Shown here: piece after piece, positions 1 through 9,759 of the stretch
Position numbering within the stretch: position 1 is the first letter of the stretch
Layout of the letters: each line of letters starts with the position of its first letter
Assembly: GCF_008831285.2 (NCBI RefSeq)
Contig: NC_045144.1
Location: 14,745,858 to 14,809,857 of the forward strand
DNA from: Nymphaea colorata
Taxonomy: Eukaryota > Streptophyta > Magnoliopsida > Nymphaeales > Nymphaeaceae
Reading direction: 5' to 3'
DNA length: 64,000 bases
Notes under the pieces: generated by a model
What the model was told of the DNA's origin: nothing
The model's database searches: none
The model's input: only the letters and a program-made list of their open reading frames with translations
Made by a program: the position numbers and the translations under genes

Positions 1-140
1 GGCTTCTTGAATAACTTCTAGTGTCTCATTTGTATCAAGACATCTAGCATATTCTAGGTTGAATCCTCTTCTGTATAGGATGTTGGCTAAAATAAAATAT
101 CTTGAAGACATGTATCTCAGAGCTCTTTGCTCTTTTTGAG
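1..140 (-). pseudogene. Start of gypsy integrase (edge-truncated)
   Basis: The minus strand reads YFILANILYRRGFNLEYARC followed by LDTNETLEVIQEA. This resembles the usual entry into the H2C2 zinc-binding part of plant gypsy integrases (LYKRG...RCL...EA..VL.E.H). The window edge cuts it before the zinc ligands. Confidence 0.6.
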
Positions 141-299
141 ACATTTCAGGTGGAAGTGTTCATGTCTGGAGAAAATCTTTGATGTTCTGATGCCATGGTG
201 TTTCTCTGCTCTCTACTTGTTACAACTGTTCTAGTATGACAAAAGATGGTTGTTCAAGTTTTTCAACTTCAAAAGATCTGATAGATTCTCCAGGTTTGA

Positions 300-681
300 A
301 GGTGATGGTAGAGCCTAGATTGGCCAAACTGTCTGCAATCATGTTAAATTATTCTCTTTTGATATGCAAGAGTTAATACTCCTCGAATTGTTTTAAGAGG
401 GAAGTTGCTAACTCTTGATATGGGATCAATTTTTTATCTTTGATTTGCCAATGTCCATTGACTTGACTGACAACTAATAGAGAATCCTTAAAAATGCAAA
501 TTCTTTGCACTTTAAGTTTGAGAATCATTTTGGGTCCTTGTATTAAGGCATTGTACTCTGCCATATTATGCGTGCAGGAGAAATTCAATTTGAGGGAGCA
601 AGGAGACATTTCCTTTTCTGGGGTAATAAAAAGTATCCCAATGTCTGCCCCAGCTCTGCTTTTAGATCCATCGAAATGCAT
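300..681 (-). pseudogene. Second (archaeal-type) RNase H domain of a Tat-lineage element
   Basis: Begins MHFDGSKSRAGADIGILFI, the first strand of an archaeal-like RNase H with its first catalytic D. HNMAEYNALIQG carries the catalytic E, IFKDSLLVVSQVNGHWQIK carries the next D, and PYQELATSLLKQFEEY follows. This extra domain is diagnostic for Tat/Ogre elements. The frame breaks at a stop near 375. The A-D-S-L-A motif (IADSLANLGST) is still readable downstream at about 310-345 in the same strand. Confidence 0.85.
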
Positions 682-779
682 CTCCCAATTGGCACTGGTT
701 TGGTCATTAGGATTTGCTCATATGGAAAATCATCATTTGTTTTAATTTCTTCAAACAGAGGAAAATCTACAATAGCTTG

Positions 780-1394
780 ACCCTTGATTGATTTCTATAA
801 CACATATTCCAAATCATATTGCATCAACAAAACCTGCCACTTTACTATTCTTCCATTCAGAAATGGCTGCTCAAGGATATATTTAAGTCGATCGAGTTTG
901 GATAAAATTTTAACATCGCATGAAAATAAATAGTGCCTTAATTTTTGACACATCTATACCAAGGTTAAGCAAGTTTTTTTTATGTGTGAGTAATTCTTTT
1001 CATATTGCACAAATGTTTTATTGATGTAATAAATGGAATGTTCTATTAGACATCCTTCTTCATATTGAGCTAAAAATCTACTACAGGCTGAATTGTTAAC
1101 TATGACGTAAAGAAGTAGAGGTTTCCTCAAAATTGGGGGTTTCAAAATTGGTGGGCAAAAAAGATATTTTTTTATTTTTTTGAGTGAGATCTGACATTCA
1201 TGTCCCAATTCAAACTTGACTCCTTTATGTAGTAAATGGTTGAAAGGTTCACATCTCATGGCAAGATTAGATATAAACCTTGACTGAATTCTGCCTTGCA
1301 GGTTGCATAATTCCTTTAAACTTGTTGGTGGTGACATCTCAATGATCATCTTTGCTTTGGACGGATCCATCCTGATTCTCTTTTTGCTGACCAT
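780..1394 (-). pseudogene. Ty3/gypsy RT connection and first RNase H remnant
   Basis: Continues the RT frame after a break near 1400-1470. It begins with MVSKKRIRMDPSKAKMI and the block LKELCNLQGRIQSRFISNLA, the usual link between RT and RNase H. Next comes the RNase H-like stretch RKPLLLYVIVNNSACSRFLAQ, then YYINKTFVQYEKNYSHIKK. The order and spacing match plant gypsy pol. The frame is lost after about 954. Confidence 0.8.
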
Positions 1395-1473
1395 AAATCC
1401 TAAAAGCTAACTAGATTCCACACCAAATACACACTTCTGTTGATTCAACCTAAGCTTATATTGCAAGAGTCTA

Positions 1474-2328
1474 TCAAAAACTTGAGATACAAATGCTGAT
1501 GTGATTTTCTCTTGTTCTTGACTTAATTAGTAGATCATCCATATATGCATCCATGATTTGATGCATTTGATCATGAAAGATAGCAGCCATAGCCCTTTGA
1601 TATGTTGCCCCAGCATTCTTCAGACCAAATGGCATTACAGTATAGTAGAAAGTGCCCCATGTGGTTGTAAATGATTTTTTGGTCTGGTCTTGAGCGGCTA
1701 ACTTAATTTGATTATAGCTAAAATATCCATCCATAAAGGAGAACATGGTGTGGCCTGCGGTACTATCTACCAACAAGACGATGTTTGGAAGTAGATGGTT
1801 GTCCTTCGGTGTGGCTTTATTCAAATCTCTAAAATCGATGCAGAGTCAAATTTTATCATTTTTCTTTGGCATTACCACGATATTTGCTAACCATTCAAGA
1901 TATTCAATTGTTCGGATGAATCCTGCCTTTAGTAGGTCTTCTAGGTCTTCCTTAACTTGGCCCTCAAGACGAGGATCGATTTTCCTCAACTTTTGTTTGA
2001 TTGGATTGCATTCTAGTTTCAATGGCAATCGATGTTCAACTAATTTTGTTTCAACTCCTTGCATGTCTTCATAAGTCAATGCAAATGCTTCTTGACGATT
2101 TTTTAAGAAGTCTATCAACTTTTCTCTTTCTTCTACTGAGAGACTTGTTTCAATTTGTAAAATCTTTGGATTCTCTTCTGTCCCAATGTTAATTTTCTCG
2201 ATTGGGTCATTAATCAAAGGTGATGGTTGATTTTGTCTTTTTATTTGGATGACCTCTGAACATTCTGCCTCGTTGAGTTCCAGATTTACCTCCTTGAAGG
2301 ATTTTGATGTTTGATCCTCAAGTGCCAT
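1474..2328 (-). pseudogene. Ty3/gypsy reverse transcriptase remnant
   Basis: Reverse transcriptase copies element RNA into DNA. The minus strand carries, in order, HRLPLKLECNPIKQKLRKID, LLKAGFIRTIEYLEWLANIV, PKKND, then FSFMDGYFSYNQIK, WGTFYYTVMPFGLKNAGATY and the catalytic box AYMDDLLIKS near 1520-1550. These are the standard gypsy RT blocks in the right order. The reading is split into at least two frames near 1835 (conserved V/R-D-L-N region), with stops. The catalytic motif is YMDD, whereas most plant gypsy copies have YVDD or YIDD. Confidence 0.9.
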
Positions 2329-2912
2329 TCTGAAGAATATAAAGAGCTTAGATGGAATTTGAAACGTTTTATATGGAAGTAAATTGCATATGTCATTGCA
2401 TATTTGAAGGTATTACAAAATAAAGACACTTAGTTTCTCGGAGTACAATGACAACAAAATGACAAAATGATGACTGAATGACAAAATAATAGTGGATTTA
2501 TTGATTCAGATTAATTGAACATTTACCTATGCTGTTGCTCTTGACAAAAGGTACTGGCTTGAATTCTTCCTCGGCATCCACTTTTTACAACTTTGGCATC
2601 GCAGGGCCTCGGTACCTCGCTATTCTTATAAGATAATTGGCTCCAAGATTCCATTTTCACTTTTGCTAAGGTTAGTGAATGGCTGGTAGACATGGCATAT
2701 GAGTAAGTCCAATCCTTTCTCATTTTGAATAATGGATGACTTATGTAACTTGCTTCAGGCTTGGTACGTTTTTTCACCCATATTTGTTTCTTTGGCTTTT
2801 GAATAGTCAATTTGCCAAGTCCTTGAGATATTTATTCTTCTTTGTAGACTCGAATACTAGGTACTTCAATTGTATATGTTGGTACCATAATCATTGGATG
2901 CACATGACGTTT

Positions 2913-3270
2913 CTACCAGTCCCCTGCATAGATGGTTATAGTATTCCTGTCATGAGTCCACTTGATACACTGATGTAGGGTGGATGGAACCACATTGATA
3001 GCATGGATCCATGGTATGCCAAGCAATAGATTGAATGAGGGTTCTATATCCACCACATGAAATAGCACCCGATGATATGTCTCGAAGATATTTAGATTCA
3101 AACATATACATCCTATGCAAGGTTGTCCCATTCCGTCATATCCATGAATGAAAATTGATGGCAGGGTATAGTCGGCTTGCTTTATGCCTAATGTACAAGC
3201 TGTCTACTGTGGACAAAGGTTCAGACTTGCTCCTCCATCGATTAAAACATGGGAGGCTCTGATGACCTTG
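2913..3270 (-). pseudogene. Ty3/gypsy retropepsin (protease) remnant
   Basis: The minus-strand reading gives VLIDGGASLNLCP around 3258-3217. It matches the plant gypsy active-site context VLIDxGxSLNxCP, with the catalytic D present. A TAG stop follows one codon later. Further along, FNLLLGIPWIHA and VPSTLHQCIKW are the typical C-terminal retropepsin motifs of these elements. In an active copy this enzyme would cleave the Gag-Pol polyprotein. The internal stop makes this copy non-functional. Confidence 0.8.
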
Positions 3271-3559
3271 TTTCTACCACTATGTGCAAGACATCATTAT
3301 GCGATGCGTCGCCATTTGGTAGTTCTTTATCAAAAAATGTGATCGAACCATTTTCTTATAGTTTGAAAGACCATTCATTTTCCTGGTTAGGGCTAAATCC
3401 TTCCTTCTTGACTTGAGGTAACGGGTCTAATTCCTTGAAAATGGATTCCAAATGTTCAGGATCCCATATTTGTGACTTTTGATCGATCCCAGCCCAACTA
3501 TCTTGTTTGCCCAGTCCGGTTTGTGCATTGATGAATCATTTATCATGTTTGGAAAGTAA

Positions 3560-4700
3560 CCCAAAGAAATCCAGGGATGCTTTATCCCTTCTGGTCCACT
3601 TTCAGATTACCACTAACAAGTGGAAGACCAAGGTCACATAACTGAAACTTGTACCATTGCTAGTCAAGGACATTAGAAAGTCATTGCTTGTTTTTTTTCT
3701 TGCAAATGCAAAAGAATAATATCAGACTTGTAGGAATTTTATTGCTATACCTGACTTATTATTGAATTTACTAAGTACCCACTTGATGCAAGACAAAGAA
3801 CCCATATCTGCCATGGATAATGACACAATGTCATATGTAAAAAAGATACTTGGACCAATATCAGTACTACTTAGGCTGCTTGGAATTTCAATTTACCTCT
3901 TGGCAATTCTCATTTCAACTTTCTCAAGGCACCACCACCTAAAGAGGAGGGGTGATAGGAGGTCACATTGTCTGATGTCCTGTTCACTGTAGAAAAAGTC
4001 ATCTTTCTTGCCATTTACTACTTCAACAAAAGAAGATGTGGTAACACATCTCATAATTTTGTCAACTCATTCATCATAGAAGACAAAATATAGTAATGCT
4101 TTACCAAAAAACAAAAAAACACTATCTAACCTATAGGTCTTTGTTATATCCATTTCCAAGAAAAGACATTGCCCTCTACTCTTCAGGCTTTTTACAGTTT
4201 CAAGCATAAGGTGAAACTGGTTGTGAATATTCCTCTTAGGGAAAAAGGAACCTTACAGTATCAATTATCCTTGATAAGATAGTATTCATTTTTTTTACCA
4301 TAATTTGTGTAATAATTTTATAAATAATATTATTGGAAGAAATTGAGAAAAGTCTTTAATATTGCAAGCACAATAAAAATTTTAGAATTAAAACAATGTT
4401 TTCTTTTGACTGATTTACCAATTTAATAGAGGTGAAGAAATTTTTTGCCGCACCACTCACATCTTCACCCACCGCCTCCCAATATTGAAAAACTATGGGT
4501 TGAAACCATATGGACCTAGAGTTTTGCCTCTTTTCATGTTGAAAATGGTCTCTTTATCTCCTTCATTACTTGGAATTCTTTTAAGCAACACATTCTCCCT
4601 CTCAATAACCCTTGGGCCCTAGCTAAACTGATTAACAACATCTGAATTGTTTTTCATATTCATGCGATTTTTAGGTAGCAGCTTCAACAACAGAGGGAGT
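3560..4700 (-). pseudogene. L1-like LINE reverse transcriptase relic
   Basis: Non-LTR reverse transcriptase blocks are readable in order on the minus strand. KTLGPYGFNP near 4530-4500 matches the KAPGPDGF entry motif. YWEAVGEDVSGAAKNFF follows at 4480-4435. CLFLEMDITKTY near 4150 matches the K-L-D-x-x-K-A-Y-D block. VVNGKKDDFFYSEQDIRQCD then LLSPLLF lies at 4023-3940. IFFTYDIVSLSMADMGSLSC near 3850 stands where FADD is expected. KWTRRDKASLDFF lies near 3590. Several frameshifts and stops are present, and the catalytic FADD reads FTYD, so it is inactive. The copy ends where the gypsy relic begins, at about 3560. Confidence 0.8.
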
Positions 4701-4756
4701 ATATGATTCTCATTCATCCCAAAGCGCTTGCGACTACCCCAAATGCTCAACAAACT

Positions 4757-5156
4757 TCATATGACTTTGCATAAAATTGTGAATTTTTTGGGACAAGTGA
4801 TATCATCTAGCCATACTAAATTAATGGCTATATAAACGAGTTGCTTTCCAAACTCGCTTAGCAGTCTCACAGAAGAAGTAGGTCGGAGCAATTTTCTTGT
4901 CCATGGAGTTAAACAGCCAAATATGGCAGTGTGACCACTTGACTGCACTCCTCCAATTTAAGATCTCCGATAGGAGGTTTAGTATTGCCACCAGTAATGG
5001 GACCAAAATTGGATCAGACACTAAGAAATAAGTTAAATACTTGAATCCATTTGGTGTCTATAGTTTTTTTAGAGTTGAACTCATGTTGTATTCTAATGCC
5101 ACCTGTTGAGAAACATCGATGGTGTGAGCTACATTTTGATTGTTCATTTCTGCCAT
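4757..5156 (-). pseudogene. Ty1/copia gag fragment
   Basis: On the minus strand a reading starts MAEMNNQNVAHTIDVSQQ at 5156. SEILNWRSAVKWS follows, then WLFNSMDKKIAPTYFFCETA and KRVWKATRLYS at about 4920-4830. These match the start of copia Gag (N-Y-x-x-W-S-R-A-V and W-L-x-N-S-M-x-x-x-I-A-x-T-x-x-F-x-x-T-A-x-x-V-W). The linker between the two motifs is shorter than in the family, which suggests an internal deletion. A stop at 5057 and frameshifts kill it. The primer-binding-like site 40 bp ahead of the start supports the identification. I first read the second motif as a LINE zinc-binding tail and rejected that. Confidence 0.7.
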
Positions 5157-5194
5157 TGATAAAGTAAAGAGATTCCACTCTAGTCTAAACCTAT

Positions 5195-5205
5195 CTCTGA
5201 TACTA
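5195..5205 (-). other. Retrotransposon primer binding site
   Basis: The minus strand reads TAGTATCAGAG. This is close to the copia primer binding site TGGTATCAGAG, complementary to the 3' end of initiator tRNA-Met. It sits about 40 bp before the gag-like ATG at 5156, the usual place. The 5' LTR should therefore end just beyond it, near 5207. Confidence 0.65.
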
Positions 5206-5206
5206 T

Positions 5207-5710
5207 AAAAAATAGAAAACTCATAAATACATGCACACACCAAGAGCAACACAAATGTTAAGGTGGCTTTGTATGATTTGCCTACATCCACAGGGAAAAG
5301 AGAGGAAATTCTTTCATTATGATCATAATACCATTACAACAGGTCACACATATAATGCATCAGAGAAGAAGAATAATTGTTTCCTAGTACAGGAAATCTA
5401 AGCAATAAAGCATGAAATATGATTTTCATAGAAAGAGACTAGCAACAAAACAAAACGAGCAATCCACTAATAGTGAGATCTTATGAGACTCTTTCCAAAA
5501 AATGCAAGAAGCCACTCTCTAAAATATTCACTGTTCAACACCCTCCAACCCTTAAAAAGGCATCCTTGCTTGAAGAAGGAAACCACTTCTTGCCACCTGT
5601 CACCAAGAAACACTTCTCCCCAAGGGGTTATTGCTCTTACCAGGAAAAGAGAAACCTACAAAACAAAAAAACATTTTCACCGGATGACAACTAAAGCATG
5701 CTGACGGATC
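5207..5710 (-). repeat. Probable 5' LTR of the copia fragment (outer limit uncertain)
   Basis: This stretch lies immediately outside the primer binding site, so by position it should be the LTR. It contains no recognisable coding motif; the two overlapping open frames on the plus strand at 5473-5704 have no family features. No partner LTR is visible in the window, so the outer boundary is a guess. Confidence 0.35.
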
Positions 5711-6120
5711 GATCTCACATTGATATGGGCCATTTGGGGGTTACGATGCCCAATGCATTGGTAGAGGTTCATGGAGGCTGACGTTGATGTAGTGGACTTC
5801 GTCGGCACTTTATTTCGTAATCAAGTGCCAATGGCAAGTTCTTCAATGTGGTGTTACATTGAATAGTACTCTTGGGTTTAATGCCACCAACATAAAGAGG
5901 ATAAGGCATCATATTTTAATCCTCGGTCATGATGGAAGAGGAAGGGTATTGTTTCTCTTCATTAAGCAGCGACAGAGGAGGAAAACCAACATCGATAATA
6001 ACCAACTTTGTTGTAGCGCATGGACATACCACATAAATCTTCATGTGCCTCTTCATTTTCACTGAATCCTTTTAATATTTAGGCATTATGCTTCCTCATA
6101 TAGGCTTCTACTATCTTCTA

Positions 6121-6210
6121 ATGAAAGATCTGGAGCTACTAATCCTGAAGGAGCTGAAACAACTGGAAAGGCTGCTTGAAACTATACTCTCTCAAACTAC
6201 ATAAAGAAAG
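6121..6210 (+). pseudogene. MADS-box K-domain exon fragment
   Basis: Thirty codons read DLELLILKELKQLERLLETI then LSQTT-stop-RK. They end exactly at a GT (AAG|GTAGTG), a plausible splice donor. The spacing fits the conserved K-box exon of plant MIKC MADS-box proteins of the SEP/AGL6 type (DLxxLxxKELxQLExxLExxLSQxRxRK) residue for residue, including the RK at the exon end. MADS proteins are DNA-binding regulators of flowering and organ identity, and the K domain makes the dimerising coiled coil. The single TAA at 6202-6204 could come from a CAA codon by one C-to-T change. No MADS domain or further K exons were found nearby, so this is an isolated, dead exon copy. The short length leaves room for coincidence. 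Confidence 0.5.
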
Positions 6211-6214
6211 GTAG

Positions 6215-9200
6215 TGTTCTTTCTCCACCATTATCTGTTTTTTGGCTTATATTGCTCTCTTATTTCTCATGGTTAATTCTACCACTATATTTCTGAAAAT
6301 ATTCTTTTCAATGCAATCCAAAAGAACAATGATTGAAATATCTACTGATTTGACCTTCTAACTATAGTTTGAGAAGGATATTGGTATCTCTTTTGAAATT
6401 CATTCGGTTTTCTTTTTCTTTTTCTCTGCTGCTACAAGGTGATTGAGATACGTTGTTCTGTCTAATCTTTTATGAGTTTCATTTTTGAAAATGAAGTTTC
6501 TTCTGTAATGTGTTTGAGAGTTGTATCAGGACTGAAGTTACTCTTGCAAATGAAATTGGAGAGAAGATATAGGTGCCCTTTATGGTATGAAACAAAATCA
6601 GAAAACTAGATGACTGATATGGAAAATGGACAGATGCAGATGTTGTAATGGGATTGTTTTTTACAAGCTTTTCCATGTTAAAACATTGAGTATACAATTT
6701 TTTTAATGAACTTTAAATATATAGTCCATAATAACAATTTGTATTAAGAAATGTTTACATAAAATAATTGTGATAATATTCATTAGATTGTAAAAACTTG
6801 TTGCAATTAATCTTTAAAATGGATTTGACATCTTTGATCCCTTGCACAAAGGTTCAAGGTCGTATGTTTTAGCAATCTGTTGTATGTGACAGAGTGTGAT
6901 CACAATAGCAATAATTTCTCAACAGGAATTGACCATTTGATCAGCTTGGACCATGACATATTTGTTTCTATAATCAGCTTTAAGGCATACTCCTGAAATC
7001 GACTCTACAAATTCAAAAAATAGTATGCGTCTAAAAACTACCCAGCACAAGCATGCCAAGGCTCAATATAAAAAAAAATAATATGCATCTAAGAACTCAT
7101 ACCTGTAACTAACTTTTAATCATTTGAAGGGAGGAGTCGGACTAACTTCAAACACATGTCTCAGTAACCATTTCTAAAATAAGCACTCCAAAATTATGGC
7201 TATTAGCTTTTCCATTCAGCTTGCCATGTAGTATTGTACTCTATTGCTATGAATACCCGTTCATGTCAAAAATTTAAAACAAAAGATGAAGGCCACCAAA
7301 GGATTTGTATTTATTGATCAAATATGCTAGCACTCACCAAAGAAAACACATTCTTTTAATAAATTGATTGATGCACAAACCTGAAAAACCATTGTTAATA
7401 ATGGACATTATTTTTCTCGTCATGTACGTCAATTTGCAAATAAAACTACTGTCGAACTAAATTTCATCTCCAGTGATAATTCCCTATTGAACTACTATGG
7501 TATCTACTTCATGCAAATTTGGGGGCAAACTTTTGACCAAGCATGATTCTGCAATTTGTCTATGTTTTACAAATTTTAGTTGTGTAGTCTCAACATACTA
7601 ACTCTAAACTATACTTCAGCCCTAGTAGCTCTATAGTATTTGACAAAAATAAGAGTTACTTGAATGGGTTCTTGAACTAGTCACATTATTTCCTTAAGGA
7701 ACACACCTCTTAGCTACAATAGGCCAACCTCCAAACTACAAATTAATAGCAAGAAAAAATTTGACTGAAAGTGCTCATAAGCCTAAACTAAATGATGAAC
7801 TAAGAAAATATCTATTGGATAACTAGAAAGAAAAGAGAGAGAATATAAATCAGTTCATAAATAATGAATATGTAAATGAAGGCTGCAAGCACCTTTTACA
7901 CATATTTAACCCTTGTACTAACTAAATTCATTGGAACACCTCCCAGCCATTTTCATTCTCATAATTTACACTAACAATCTTTCTCTTGTTGACAAATATA
8001 TGCAAATCAAAACAGAATGTACTCAAAACTCACCACTACACTACCATCTTTTGTTAAACAAGAAGTCATTAGCTTCCTCAACAAAGCACTACTGCATTAC
8101 AAAGAGCCTAAATAGATAGTTAAGGATTAACTGCTTCCCATCACTTCCATATGCCATGCATAAGAGAAATAGTCATGGAGCAACAAAGAACATTTAAGGT
8201 ATATTTTCTAGCCTAAAGATATTAAAGAAGCATAATAAATTTAGTTGGAAAGGACAAAATTGAGCATAATAAATTTATTCAATTGCAGGCCAGTTATTGC
8301 TCAAACAATAGATACTCAATTAGCATTTGAAGCCTATCATTCTTCTGATACTATACCAATTGAATATCTAGTTTGTAAGATGCTTTTAGCCTACATATTT
8401 ATCCTTTTTTTCAATAAAGCATGACACACAAAAACCTCCTTGAAAAAGTAATGCAAGTGAACCACAAACAATTACTTTCTTGTTGTATTGTTGAAGAATT
8501 TAGTTTTTCCATGATGGTTTTCAAAATTTTGGCAATCAGATTTTTCATTTGATTTTTCTACAAAATTTTGGGCTTCAAACTCCTTTACCAACAACGGCCT
8601 GTGTTGAAGATTTTAGCCTACAATTAGCACTAGTAACAACTGGAGATGAAAAAGAACTGTTGGCCTAATTTATGAAACCATTATCTTCTGAATTTCACAT
8701 TTCAGAAATGATATTTAGTTTCTTTTTGTATGTAGCCTAAAGATTTTACTTGACTTTTTTTAAATGCACATTTGGGGTTATGAACATGTTTGTTCAACTA
8801 GTGAAACTATTGTGAACCATATGTTCACCCAATAGATTCATAGTCATCGGCATCTTCCTCTCATAGTCAATCAGGTAAGCTCCATTTTTGTTTAAGTAGG
8901 AGTTTGTTTTGGTATATGTCTAAATGCATACACTTTCACCATCTCAACCCCTTTGTCTGTGCATGTACACATATGTTCTTTTCACGTGAAAAAGCTCAAA
9001 CTTATATACATGCAAAAATTACTATGCAAGCATGACGATTCAAGAATTGCACACAAATCACACATATGTAAACACAAATAAGAAAAACATCAATGTAGTC
9101 TCCATTAAGTTTTTTTTTTTTTTTTTGAAAAGTTTCTAGTAGATTCTTTATATGTATATAAACATGTTCATGCATCTATATCAATCTTTAAAAACTCACT

Positions 9201-9370
9201 AAGTCAACTCATTAACTCAGCTTTACTTGCCCCCTAACAGGTCAATCTAATAGGGAAGCTTGGTTTTATCAATTTTATGTATTTATTTTACGGTTTTCTT
9301 GCTAGTTCAGGTGCTTGATAGTTGATAGCCTGGTATTTCACTAGTAACTACATTAACAATTAAGAGTTAA
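6215..9370. other. No gene recognised; AT-rich intergenic DNA
   Basis: Open frames are at most about 70 codons, on either strand, and carry no family motifs. A poly-T run of about 16 lies near 9111-9126. I see no terminal repeats or RNA genes. Confidence 0.6.
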
Positions 9371-9377
9371 GAGGGAT

Positions 9378-9560
9378 GGTGGTATGCCTAGAGACAAGGA
9401 TCCATTTTGGTCTCATGTTGTTCAAATAGAAGAAGGGAAGAAAATTTGTAACTACTATAAGGAACATATGTAGATAGAGTTACTTTATTTGAGTATCATT
9501 TGGCACGAATTCAGTGTTATGATGACTCTCCATGTCATGTGCTTGAAAATATCAAGTAAA
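9378..9560 (+). pseudogene. hAT transposase BED zinc finger remnant
   Basis: Reads MPRDKDPFWSHVVQIEEGKK then ICNYYKEHM-stop. After a frameshift it continues VEYHLARIQCYDDSPCHVLE. This is the layout of a plant hAT BED finger (DPxWxH...CNYCxxxxxGGxxRLKxHLAxI). The second zinc ligand is Tyr rather than Cys (CNYY), which by itself would cripple zinc binding. The same Cys-to-Tyr change is seen in the second hAT copy. Confidence 0.75.
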
Positions 9561-9759
9561 TGACAATTAAAGCTTGTAGAACTCTAGATGAGAGGCCTGT
9601 GAGGAAGGGAAAAATGCAAAGAGGACATAGATCATATCTAAGTGTAGGGTCATCAAGTTAAATTAGCAATCTTTCTGTGAAACCTCAAGTGATAAAGAAC
9701 AAGGACAAATCAAACAATTTCATGCATGTTCAAGAAGCAAGGAAAGGATCATGTTGACA

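Larger units (their letters stand above)
1..3300 (-). mobile_element. Ty3/gypsy retrotransposon, Tat-like, decayed pol region
   Basis: Read on the minus strand, the domains come in the order retropepsin, reverse transcriptase, RNase H, a second RNase H, and the start of the integrase, which is cut by the window edge. A second, archaeal-type RNase H between the first RNase H and integrase is the known hallmark of the plant Tat/Ogre lineage of Ty3/gypsy elements. Stop codons and frameshifts interrupt every domain, so the copy is dead. No LTR is visible because the 3' end lies outside the window. The upstream (gag) side stops near 3300-3560, where a LINE relic of the same orientation begins. Confidence 0.9.

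Noticed and set aside
4757-5021. Reading PTYFFCETAKRVWKA taken as a LINE zinc-binding tail
   Set aside because: The preceding LNWRSAVKWS and WLFNSMDKKIA, plus a tRNA-Met-type primer binding site 40 bp ahead of the ATG, fit copia Gag better.
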